In this document: positions 34,546-42,459 of the stretch, piece after piece
How the letters are laid out: each line of letters starts with the position of its first letter
Position numbering within the stretch: position 1 is the first letter of the stretch
Assembly (NCBI RefSeq): GCF_022867805.1
Contig: NZ_JALIFO010000006.1
Location: 186,001 to 250,000, forward strand
Direction of reading: 5' to 3'
Origin: Cuneatibacter sp. NSJ-177
GTDB lineage: Bacteria > Bacillota > Clostridia > Lachnospirales > Lachnospiraceae
Length of the DNA: 64,000 nt
The notes under the pieces: model-generated
What the model saw: the letters and a program-made list of their open reading frames with translations, nothing else
Database searches by the model: none
Told to the model about the DNA's origin: nothing
Made by a program: the position numbers and the translations under genes

Positions 34546-35455
34546 GAATAAGGGAGGGCAGCAGCTCTAAAATATCGCTGTCCTCGTATGCCTTCACGGT
34601 CTCGATGAACTGTTCCATATCCGGGGAGAGATATTTATATTTATGGCGGACCAGGCTGAAACTCCGGTTCCAGACGCCTCCTTTGACCGGCACCACCCGG
34701 ATCGCTCCGGCGCGGATTTCTTCCTCCACGAGGCGGATCGAGATCACGGAAAGCCCCAAATGGTTCATCACCGCGCGCTTGATGGTTCCCGCGTTTGTGC
34801 ATTCCCAGCGGATGTCCAGCGTATACCCTCTCTCGGACATGAAATTTTCAAACAGAGAGCGGGTGCCGCTGCCCTGCTCCCGAAGGATAAAGGGCTCGGC
34901 CGCAATCTCACCCAGAGAGACTTCCTGACGCTTGGAAAAGGGATGATCCTTGCCGCACACCAGCACCAGGAAATCTCGTATGACCGGTTCCGAAATCAAG
35001 TCGGAACTTTGAACATTTCCTTCCACCAGCGCAATATCCAGCTCGGCGTTCAGGAGTTTTTCCTCGATGGCGTGGGTATTATTGACATAGATACGGAGAT
35101 CTGCACTGGGATAAGACTCCCGAAACTGGCGGAGGATTTTGTGAATCACACAGTCGCCGATGGTGACCGTGGCCCCGACATGGACTGGGAGAGTCTGCAT
35201 GGACGAAAGCATGGTATCATTCAGCTTGTGATAGGCGGCCAGCACGTCCTTAGCGTTCTGGAGCAATAATTTCCCAGCCTCGGTCAGATAAAGGCCTCTG
35301 GGATAGCGTTCAAACAGCTTGGTCTGGTAGTATTTCTCCAGCTCTGCGATGGACTGGCTGACAGTCGGCTGGGAGATAAAAAGATGAGAAGCCGCCAGGC
35401 TCATTTTCCCGCAGACGGCAACTTCCACAAATATTTGCAGATGACGAAGGGTCAT
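34541..35455 (-). CDS. LysR-family transcriptional regulator
   Basis: 304 residues: HTH (about 1-60; SLAASHLFISQPTVSQSIAE) and effector domain, including PFILREQGSGTRSLFE, a ligand-pocket motif shared with CysB/Cbl-like and CbbR-like regulators. It is divergent from the CoA-disulfide reductase/sulfite reductase-like genes, with an ATAATACT-N20-AGTATTAT dyad across the divergent promoter. It is therefore a candidate regulator of that sulfur-related unit; the effector is not known. Confidence 0.92.
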   Translation of the reverse strand: MTLRHLQIFVEVAVCGKMSLAASHLFISQPTVSQSIAELEKYYQTKLFERYPRGLYLTEAGKLLLQNAKDVLAAYHKLNDTMLSSMQTLPVHVGATVTIGDCVIHKILRQFRESYPSADLRIYVNNTHAIEEKLLNAELDIALVEGNVQSSDLISEPVIRDFLVLVCGKDHPFSKRQEVSLGEIAAEPFILREQGSGTRSLFENFMSERGYTLDIRWECTNAGTIKRAVMNHLGLSVISIRLVEEEIRAGAIRVVPVKGGVWNRSFSLVRHKYKYLSPDMEQFIETVKAYEDSDILELLPSLIH

Positions 35456-35514
35456 ATTGTCTCCTTAAATCCATATGATGGGATGTATTAGTGTTTACTT
35501 ATAGACACGATTCG

Positions 35515-35553
35515 ATAATACTATTTTACGGACCAAAAAGCAAGTATTATAAT
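35515..35553 (+). promoter_or_regulatory. Promoter of the CoA-disulfide reductase gene with a dyad
   Basis: -35 TTTACG (35525-35530), a 17-nt spacer and -10 TATAAT (35548-35553). The 8-bp arms ATAATACT (35515-35522) and AGTATTAT (35543-35550) enclose the promoter, so a bound regulator would span -35 and -10. Confidence 0.6.
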
Positions 35554-35637
35554 TATAATGAAAACTTAGAACGAAAGAGCTTTTCCCTATGGCGGCTAAA
35601 AGAGAGAAAAGTTCCAAAAGAAATGAGGAGGAGCAAC

Positions 35638-37263
35638 ATGAAAGTATTGATCATCGGCGGAGTGGCGGCCGGAACCAAGACTGCTGCGAAGCTGAAACGC
35701 GAACATCGGGAATATGAGGTAACCATCCTGACCAAGGGAGAGGATATCTCTTACGCGGGCTGCGGGCTGCCTTACTATGTCGGCGACGTGATTCATGAGA
35801 AAAGCGAGCTGATTGTAAATACGCCGGAATCCTTTGCGGGCCTGACTGGTGTGGACGTGAAAACCCGTACGGAAGTAACCAAGCTGAACCGGGAGGCAAA
35901 GACCGTTCTGGCCAAGGACCTTGCGACCGGCGAGGAGAAAGAATACGCCTATGATAAGCTGGTCATTGCCGTCGGCGCGGATCCGGTCAAGCCGCCGTTG
36001 CCGGGCCTGGATCTGGAAGGCGTGTATTTCATGAGGACTCCCACGGATGCGATTGTTCTCAGAGAGGCCATTGAAGCCGGGAAGGTAAAGCGCGTGGTGA
36101 TTGTAGGCGGCGGCTTCATCGGACTGGAAGTGGCGGAGAACCTGCAGGCCCAGGGCGCCAAAGTTTCGATCATCGACATGGCTCCTCAGGTGCTGCCCGG
36201 TTTTGATCCGGAAGTGGCCGAGTATGTGGAAAATTATCTGGCCGACCGCGGGATTATGGCGTTTACGAATACCAAGCTGGCCGGTGTGGAAGGTGAGAAC
36301 GGCCATGTAACCAAGGTGCTTACCGAAAAACGCGGCATGAAGGCCGATACGGTGATCCTTTCCATGGGGATTCGCCCGAACACAGCATTCCTTGCCGACA
36401 GCGGCCTGGAAATGTTTAAAGGCACCCTGGCGGTGGATGAGCATCTTCAGACCAATGATCCGGATATCTACGCCGTAGGCGACTGTGCCTTTACCTGTAA
36501 CCGCCAGACCGGAAAGAAGGCCTGGTCCCCGCTGGGATCCTCGGCCAATATGGAAGGCCGTGTGGCCGCCCGTGTGATTTCCGGAGATGACGTTTCCTAT
36601 ACCGGCGTGTTCGGCACCAGCGTCGCTCAGCTGCCCGGCTTAAATGTTGGACGGACCGGCCTGACCGAGACAGCGGCGAAGGAGATGGGGATCGAGGCGG
36701 AGAGCGCGGTTTTGATCACCGACGATAAGGCGCATTATTTCCCCGGCGCCAGCACTTTTATCATTAAGCTGATTGCCGAGAAGGGTACGAAGAAACTGCT
36801 GGGCGTTCAGGTCGTAGGCGCAGGCGCTGTGGATAAGGTGGTCGATATCTGTGTGATGGCGATTGCCATGAAGGCAACCTTGCAGGATATGGAAAATCTG
36901 GACTTTGCTTACGCGCCGCCTTTCTCCACGGCGATTCATCCGCTGGTCAATGCGGTGAATGTGCTGCTGAATAAGATGGAAGGCCGCCTTGTATCCATCA
37001 CTCCGGCGCAGTATAAAGCCGGCGCGGCGGAAGGTTATAAAGTGATGGACGTCTCCCTGAGCCCGTCGGTCGACGGCGCTCCGTACGTGGATCTGACGAA
37101 GATCGAAGGCGAGGTTCCTGGTTTTGCCAAGGACGATAAGATCCTGGTGGTATGCAACAAGGGAAAACGGGCTTATCTGACCCAGAACCGCCTGAAATTC
37201 TACGGCTATACCAATACGGTGGTGCTGGAAGGCGGAACGATCTTTACGGAAGTAAAAGCATAA
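35638..37263 (+). CDS. CoA-disulfide reductase-like flavoprotein with C-terminal rhodanese domain
   Basis: 541 residues. FAD-binding GGVAAGTKTAAKLKRE at the N-terminus, redox-active C42 in SYAGCGLPYY (the single-cysteine CoADR type), NAD-binding VVIVGGGFIGLEVAENL at about residues 155-172, FAD motif DIYAVGDCA, and a C-terminal rhodanese domain (about 455-541) with active-site C506 in VVCNKGKRAYL. The fused form resembles NADH-dependent persulfide/polysulfide reductases. The open frame starts at 35491, but ATG 35638 after AGGAGGAGCAAC is correct by alignment with the FAD motif. It is followed by the siroheme reductase-like gene. Confidence 0.92.
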   Translation: MKVLIIGGVAAGTKTAAKLKREHREYEVTILTKGEDISYAGCGLPYYVGDVIHEKSELIVNTPESFAGLTGVDVKTRTEVTKLNREAKTVLAKDLATGEEKEYAYDKLVIAVGADPVKPPLPGLDLEGVYFMRTPTDAIVLREAIEAGKVKRVVIVGGGFIGLEVAENLQAQGAKVSIIDMAPQVLPGFDPEVAEYVENYLADRGIMAFTNTKLAGVEGENGHVTKVLTEKRGMKADTVILSMGIRPNTAFLADSGLEMFKGTLAVDEHLQTNDPDIYAVGDCAFTCNRQTGKKAWSPLGSSANMEGRVAARVISGDDVSYTGVFGTSVAQLPGLNVGRTGLTETAAKEMGIEAESAVLITDDKAHYFPGASTFIIKLIAEKGTKKLLGVQVVGAGAVDKVVDICVMAIAMKATLQDMENLDFAYAPPFSTAIHPLVNAVNVLLNKMEGRLVSITPAQYKAGAAEGYKVMDVSLSPSVDGAPYVDLTKIEGEVPGFAKDDKILVVCNKGKRAYLTQNRLKFYGYTNTVVLEGGTIFTEVKA

Positions 37264-37276
37264 TTTTCATTCCTTT

Positions 37277-37313
37277 TGCTGAGGAAGTGCTTTTTGGAGG
37301 CATTTCCTCAGCA
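37277..37313 (+). terminator. Possible terminator hairpin without a U tract
   Basis: TGCTGAGGAA (37277-37286) pairs with TTCCTCAGCA (37304-37313), but TAGTATCC rather than Ts follows, so termination may be weak or the hairpin may only stabilise the mRNA end. Confidence 0.4.
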
Positions 37314-37372
37314 TAGTATCCATTAAAAAACGAGTAAAAAAGGCGAAGCATTGGGTTTTCTGATCCATGTGA

Positions 37373-37415
37373 TTGGATAATCCAACTTTACCAATGGGTA
37401 AACTTCGGCTATAAT
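37373..37415 (+). promoter_or_regulatory. Promoter with two dyads before the sulfite reductase-like gene
   Basis: -35 TTTACC (37387-37392), a 17-nt spacer and -10 TATAAT (37410-37415). Perfect dyad TTGGAT-A-ATCCAA (37373-37385) lies directly upstream and TTTACC-N4-GGTAAA (37387-37402) covers the -35. The second position is typical of a repressor operator; the first of an activator site. The regulator is unknown. Confidence 0.65.
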
Positions 37416-37495
37416 AGTCAAAGAATTAACAATACCTGCCGCCTCCGGCAGGAAAGAAATAAGAAAAAATAACAAAGACAAGGAAGGAAGCAGAC

Positions 37496-38440
37496 ATGGC
37501 AATAAGCGCAGAAGATATCAAAAGAGTCAAAGGAATGGGATTTCTGAACAACAAGGGGACCGACAATTTTTCCGGCCGGATTATCACGGTAAACGGAAAG
37601 ATTACGGCGGAGCAGAACCAGTGTATCGCGGAGGCAGCCGCGAAATACGGAAATGGTACGGTAGCTCTGACGACGCGTCTGACTATTGAAGTACCAGGAA
37701 TTCCCTACGAGAAGATTGAGGAATTCCAGCAATACATAGCTAAAACCGGCCTGGTAACCGGCGGAACCGGATCAAAGGTCCGCCCGGTCGTATCCTGTAA
37801 GGGAACCACCTGCCAGTATGGCCTGATCGACACCTTTGCTTTGTCGGAGGAGATTCATCATCGCTTTTATGAGGGGTACCGCGGCGTCCTGCTCCCTCAT
37901 AAGTTCAAAATCGCAGTGGGCGGATGTCCGAACAACTGTGTGAAGCCGGATCTGAATGATCTGGGGGTGATCGGACAGCTGATCCCGAACTATGATGAAG
38001 ATTCCTGCAATGGCTGCCGGAAATGTTCCGTTGAAGAGATTTGTCCGATCGGCGCAGCCAAAATGGAGGACGGCCTGCTTCAGATCGATCGGGATGCCTG
38101 TAACAACTGCGGGCGCTGCGTAGGAAAATGCAACTTTGATGCGATCGAGGACGGTGTGCTCGGCTATAAGATTTATCTGGGCGGACGTTGGGGGAAACGC
38201 GTCACGGTTGGCCGGGCGATGTCCAAAATATTTGCGGATAAGGAAGAAGTGATGAGCATCATCGAAAAAACGCTGCTGCTGTTCCGCGAGCAGGGAAAGA
38301 CCGGGGAGCGTTTTGGAGACACGGTTGCGCGTCTTGGCTTTGAAAATGTGGAGGCGCAGCTGCTGAGCGATGAGATTCTCGGCAGAAAGCAGGAGATCCT
38401 GGATGCGAAGCTGCATTTGGTGGGAGGCGCTACCTGCTGA
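37496..38440 (+). CDS. Small siroheme sulfite/nitrite reductase-like Fe-S protein
   Basis: 314 residues. The siroheme/4Fe-4S half (about 1-165) has C101 and C106 (CKGTTC, a CX4C spacing where CX5C is more usual) and C144/C148 (GGCPNNC). A ferredoxin domain follows with two cluster motifs (CNGCRKCSVEEICP at about 171 and CNNCGRCVGKC at about 202). This is the layout of small AsrC/DsrA-like reductases that reduce sulfite or related oxyanions with ferredoxin electrons. RBS AAGGAAGG. It has its own promoter with dyads and a terminator behind. Adjacency to a rhodanese-CoA-disulfide reductase suggests sulfur metabolism. Confidence 0.85.
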   Translation: MAISAEDIKRVKGMGFLNNKGTDNFSGRIITVNGKITAEQNQCIAEAAAKYGNGTVALTTRLTIEVPGIPYEKIEEFQQYIAKTGLVTGGTGSKVRPVVSCKGTTCQYGLIDTFALSEEIHHRFYEGYRGVLLPHKFKIAVGGCPNNCVKPDLNDLGVIGQLIPNYDEDSCNGCRKCSVEEICPIGAAKMEDGLLQIDRDACNNCGRCVGKCNFDAIEDGVLGYKIYLGGRWGKRVTVGRAMSKIFADKEEVMSIIEKTLLLFREQGKTGERFGDTVARLGFENVEAQLLSDEILGRKQEILDAKLHLVGGATC

Positions 38441-38459
38441 TTGGAACGATTTTTTTACG

Positions 38460-38493
38460 CCGCCGCAGAGAGATCTGCGGCGGTTTTCCTTTT
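38460..38493 (+). terminator. Terminator after the sulfite reductase-like gene
   Basis: CCGCCGCAGA (38460-38469) and TCTGCGGCGG (38474-38483) form a 10-bp stem with a GAGA loop, followed by TTTTCCTTTTCC. Confidence 0.9.
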
Positions 38494-38666
38494 CCGGGCA
38501 AAACCTTGGGCCGGAGAGGAGCGGAGTAAGAATTTCGACTGGTTTTCTATGGAATTTGTAAGGGATTTCTGTATTTATTAAGATTTCCTCCCTTGATTCT
38601 CCTATCCCGCAATGTTAGAATGATAGAAATGGAAAACCAGTTAGAGAAATACAAGGGGGATTTCAA

Positions 38667-40097
38667 ATGGAAGATTATAGGGGAAGAAATCGAGATACCC
38701 GGCGTAGGGCGAGACACCGCCGGGCGATTCGAAACAGAATTATTCTGACGGTTCTGCTGCTGATTTTATTGGTAGTTGCAGTGGTCCTTGGAAAAAAGTT
38801 TTTAGACGGTGATTTTAATAAGAAGGAAAACACGACCTTCCCGGCCGGTACGACCGCGCCTGCGGAAGGCGGGGACAATACCGGGGAGAGTTCTCAGCCG
38901 GAGACCACTGCCGGAGCCGTGACCGATCAGGGAACCGCATTGACACAAGCGGCTGCGCTGGCGGCGTCCTACGACTATGACGGCGCGATCGACCTGTTAA
39001 AATCGGTTTCCGGCTATGAATCCAACTCGGAGATCACGGCGGCAATCAGCGGCTATGAGGAGACGAAGAAATCCCTGGTGGCTGCCGATATCACACAGAT
39101 TCCGCATATCTTTTTCCACTCCTTGATCGTGGACACAGACAAGGCCTTTGGATCGGAAAAGGCAGACGCCTACAATCAGGTGATGACAACCGTGGACGAG
39201 TTTGACCAGATCATGCAGCAGATGTATGAAAAGGGATATGTGCTGGTGAAGATCCATGACATGGCCTCCAAGCAGGACGGAGAGATGAAGAAGGGAACGA
39301 TTCTTCTCCCGGCCGGCAAGAAGCCGTTTGTGCTGTCCGTGGATGATGTTTCTTATTATGAGTATATGAAGGGGCATGGCTTTGCCAACCGGATTGTGAT
39401 CGGCGAGGACGGCTATCCGACCTGTGAGATGGATATGGATGACGGCAGCGTTCAGACCGGAGCCTTTGACGTGGTTCCCCGGTTGGAGGAATTCATCAAG
39501 GCTCATCCCGATTTTTCCTACAAGGGAGCCCGCGGCATTGTGGCCCTGACCGGTTATGACGGAATTCTCGGCTATCGGACCGCGCCGAAATACGGAGATC
39601 CCAGCAGCGACAGCTACAAGGCGGAATACGCCAGCATCGACGTGGATTCCGAGCGGGAGAAGGCAAAAGCCGTGGCCGCCCGGATGGAAGAGCTCGGCTG
39701 GGAATTCGCCTCCCACAGTTGGGGACACAAGGACATGGGGCAGGCCACCATGGAGCACATGAAGACCGATATGCAGAAATGGCTGGACCAGGTGAATCCG
39801 CTGCTCGGCGGCGATACAGATATCCTGATCTTCCCGAAGGGAACGGATATTGGAAGCTGGCGGGGGTATGATGACAATGAAAAGTATGATTATCTTGCCA
39901 GCGTTGGTTTTGACTATTACTGTAACGTAGACAGCAACCAGCCTTGGGTTCAGTGTACCTCCAAGTACCTGCGCCAGGGACGGATCAATGCCGATGGATT
40001 TGAAATGTACTACCATGCGGATAAGCTGAGCCAGTTCTTTGACGCAGCCACCGTCTTTGATAAAGCAAGACCGACACCGGTCAAACAAATGGGCTGA
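38667..40097 (+). CDS. Membrane-anchored polysaccharide deacetylase family protein
   Basis: 476 residues. A short Arg-rich cytoplasmic N-terminus precedes one transmembrane helix (about 26-44), then a Thr/Pro/Gly-rich spacer (to about 90), a helical segment (about 90-140) and a NodB-type domain (about 145-470). The domain shows LSVDDVSYYEY where TFDDG is usual, the metal motif SHSWGH, and a later LIFPKGTDIGSW motif. Members remove N- or O-acetyl groups from peptidoglycan or other glycans; the altered first motif makes the exact activity uncertain. Single-gene unit with a terminator behind it. Confidence 0.87.
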   Translation: MEDYRGRNRDTRRRARHRRAIRNRIILTVLLLILLVVAVVLGKKFLDGDFNKKENTTFPAGTTAPAEGGDNTGESSQPETTAGAVTDQGTALTQAAALAASYDYDGAIDLLKSVSGYESNSEITAAISGYEETKKSLVAADITQIPHIFFHSLIVDTDKAFGSEKADAYNQVMTTVDEFDQIMQQMYEKGYVLVKIHDMASKQDGEMKKGTILLPAGKKPFVLSVDDVSYYEYMKGHGFANRIVIGEDGYPTCEMDMDDGSVQTGAFDVVPRLEEFIKAHPDFSYKGARGIVALTGYDGILGYRTAPKYGDPSSDSYKAEYASIDVDSEREKAKAVAARMEELGWEFASHSWGHKDMGQATMEHMKTDMQKWLDQVNPLLGGDTDILIFPKGTDIGSWRGYDDNEKYDYLASVGFDYYCNVDSNQPWVQCTSKYLRQGRINADGFEMYYHADKLSQFFDAATVFDKARPTPVKQMG

Positions 40098-40120
40098 TCC
40101 GGCCAAACGTTCGGATAGAC

Positions 40121-40163
40121 AAAAAGCCTCCGCATGGAATATGCCATGCGGAGGTCTTTTTAT
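40121..40163 (+). terminator. Terminator after the deacetylase gene
   Basis: AAAAAG-C-CTCCGCATGG pairs with CCATGCGGAGG-T-CTTTTT around a short loop; the T tract runs TTTTTATTT. Confidence 0.9.
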
Positions 40164-40563
40164 TTGATAGGAAATTCTTTTTTACTATAAATTTGCTGGG
40201 ATGCCTTTTTGCGCGGCCAAAAATGTTGTTATTTTTTTAACTTGAACGCAAACCGTCGGTTTATTGTGCGCTCCCAGTTCTATCCAAAAAGAACTTATTT
40301 TTTTCTCTCAATCGCTTTCTCCACCCTGATTTCCTCTTCAAAATGAACATTTTTTAATAGAACGAACAAAAATTAATGGATTCTTATGATTTGTTCATCA
40401 TGTGAAAAGTTTCCTCTTTGGCTTTTTGTTAAAATGTGTTATGTTATGACCATCCTGATACCGCGGATGAATGCGCATATATAAATATCAAATATTTCTT
40501 TTTGATATTTGTGAAAGCACAGTGCGGTGGATTCCGATAGGAGAAAGAATAAGGAGGAGAAAG
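40164..40563 (+). promoter_or_regulatory. 400-nt A/T-rich regulatory region before the TRAP operon
   Basis: No gene is seen. Dyads are AAACCG-T-CGGTTT (40250-40262), AAAATG-AA-CATTTT (40340-40353) and GAACAAA-N19-TTTGTTC (40364-40396). A weak promoter TTGGCT-N16-TATGTT follows at about 40419-40446. An in-frame opening back to 40471 exists, but the RBS AAGGAGGAGAAAG directly before ATG 40564 sets the gene start. Confidence 0.5.
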
Positions 40564-41064
40564 ATGAAAGTATTCAAATGGATCGAAGAAAATCTGGAAG
40601 AATTCATTATGTGTATTCTTCTGATTGCCATGGCCTGTATCATGATGATTCAGGTTATCGCACGATTCGTATTCAGCAACTCGCTGGGCTGGTCGGAGGA
40701 GTTGACCCGTTATCTGTTCGTATGGTCGACCTTCCTGTCTATCAGCTACTGTGTCCGGAAGAATTTGACAATCCGGATCGATATGATTGTGGAGGCATTG
40801 CCCAAAGCTGTCAAGAAAATCTTCTATGTTGTAGTGGATTTGATTCAGTTGGTGATGTTCGCTTACCTGGTACAGCCTTCCTTTACTTATTTACAAAGAA
40901 CGATCGAGAACAACCAGGTCAGCACGGCTATGGGAATTCCGATGCAAGTGATTTATGTAGCTCCTTTAATCGGATTTATTTTGGCGGTGATCCGCTGCAT
41001 CCAGGACGTTTACTTCCAGTTTACCGGCAAGGGTTCCCAGAAGCCGGCTCCGGAAGAAGCCTAA
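40564..41064 (+). CDS. TRAP transporter small permease (DctQ-like)
   Basis: 166 residues with four transmembrane helices (about 15-35, 45-65, 85-110, 128-150) and the DctQ signature FVFSNSLGWSEELTRYLFVW followed by SISYCVRKNLTIRID. Couples the large permease to the binding protein in sodium-driven uptake of a carboxylate or related solute. Start chosen at ATG 40564, after a perfect RBS. It is followed after 20 nt by dctM. Confidence 0.92.
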   Translation: MKVFKWIEENLEEFIMCILLIAMACIMMIQVIARFVFSNSLGWSEELTRYLFVWSTFLSISYCVRKNLTIRIDMIVEALPKAVKKIFYVVVDLIQLVMFAYLVQPSFTYLQRTIENNQVSTAMGIPMQVIYVAPLIGFILAVIRCIQDVYFQFTGKGSQKPAPEEA

Positions 41065-41084
41065 GAGAGAAAGGAGATAGATAA

Positions 41085-42374
41085 ATGTCACCAGCAATTG
41101 TATTTATTGTCTTTGTAATTTGTCTGTTTGGGGCCATCCCGATTTCCTCGTCCATTACCATCGCTTCGATTCTTCCGGGATTTGAAAACGCAAAGCTGTT
41201 TTCCCTGACGAACCTGATCCGTGGTATGGTGGAAGGCGTCGACAGTTTCACCTTGTTGGCCATCCCGATGTTCATCCTTTCCGGTATTCTGATGGCGCGG
41301 GGCGGCGTTTCCAAAAAGCTGTTTGAAGTTTTTTCCTTCTTCTTAGGAAAGGTTCCCGGCGGAATGCCTTGTGCGGTTATTGTTACCTGCTTGTTCTACG
41401 GCGCTATTTCCGGTTCTGCTCCGGCTACCGTGGCTGCCGTAGGAAGCATGACGATCCCGGTTCTGGTAAACCTGGGTTATAAGAAAGACTTTTCCGTGGC
41501 TACCGTGGCGGTTGCCGGCAGCTTGGGCGTTATTATCCCGCCCAGTATCCCGATGGTTCTGTACGGCATGGCCAACCAGGAAGCTTCGGTCGGCGATATG
41601 TTTACCGCAGGTATTGTACCTGGTTTCCTGATCGCCGGATGTTTGATGCTGTACGCCGTGTTCTATTGCGTAAAGTTTGGTGAGGACAAGGAGAAGATCA
41701 ACCAGGAAGTTGGCGCATTACATAAGAGAGGCTTCATTAAGATTTTCTGGGGCAGCTTCCCGGCCATCCTTTCCCCGGTTATCATCCTGGGAAGTATCTA
41801 CGGCGGCATTGCCTCCCCTACCGAGGCGGCTACGATTTCCGTGTTCTATGCTTTGATCGTTGCCATGTTCATTTACCGGACCCTGAAGCCGAAGGATCTG
41901 TGGCCGATTTTTGTTGAGACGGTCCGCACCTATGGTCCTCTGCTGTTTATCCTGAGTTCCGCCAGCGCGTTTGCCAAGGTTTTGGCTCTGCTGAAAGTGC
42001 CGGCAATCGTAAATGACTTCTTTACGAGCACGTTCTCCAGCTCCTTCGTGATTATCCTGGTTGTCAACATCTTCCTGCTGTTTGTCGGCATGGTGATGGA
42101 CGGCGGCCCGGCGATCCTGCTGCTGACCCCGATTCTGTGGCCGATCATGAAGAACTGCGGTATGAACCCGATCCACTTTGGTATCAACATGGTAGTAAAC
42201 CTGGCAATCGGATTTGTTACCCCCCCGATCGGTATCAACCTATTTGTCGCGAGCCGGTTGGTCGATATGCCGGTTATGACAATAGCAAAGAACGCATTGC
42301 CATATATTATCCTGTTCCTGATTGCACTGGTACTGATCGTGGCGATCCCTCAGATCTCCCTGTGCCTGCTGTAA
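41085..42374 (+). CDS. TRAP transporter large permease (DctM-like)
   Basis: 429 residues, 11-12 transmembrane helices. DctM hallmarks are VDSFTLLAIPMFILSGILMARGG (first part), FYGAISGSAPATVAAVGSM, GVIIPPSIPMVLYG and the later GFVTPPIGINLFVASRL. Forms the transport channel of the TRAP system. RBS GAAAGGAGATAGATA. It is located between DctQ and the main binding protein, the standard gene order. Confidence 0.96.
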   Translation: MSPAIVFIVFVICLFGAIPISSSITIASILPGFENAKLFSLTNLIRGMVEGVDSFTLLAIPMFILSGILMARGGVSKKLFEVFSFFLGKVPGGMPCAVIVTCLFYGAISGSAPATVAAVGSMTIPVLVNLGYKKDFSVATVAVAGSLGVIIPPSIPMVLYGMANQEASVGDMFTAGIVPGFLIAGCLMLYAVFYCVKFGEDKEKINQEVGALHKRGFIKIFWGSFPAILSPVIILGSIYGGIASPTEAATISVFYALIVAMFIYRTLKPKDLWPIFVETVRTYGPLLFILSSASAFAKVLALLKVPAIVNDFFTSTFSSSFVIILVVNIFLLFVGMVMDGGPAILLLTPILWPIMKNCGMNPIHFGINMVVNLAIGFVTPPIGINLFVASRLVDMPVMTIAKNALPYIILFLIALVLIVAIPQISLCLL

Positions 42375-42459
42375 GGAAAACTGTTCTGGTATGATCCGGG
42401 CCGGTTTCGGCCGGTCCGGTACATATAAAAAATCATTTTTTCAAGGAGGAAGAAAAAAA

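Noticed and set aside
38997-40106. A 369-codon minus-strand open frame opposite the deacetylase gene
   Set aside because: No RBS, no motifs, and it covers a clear NodB-domain gene.
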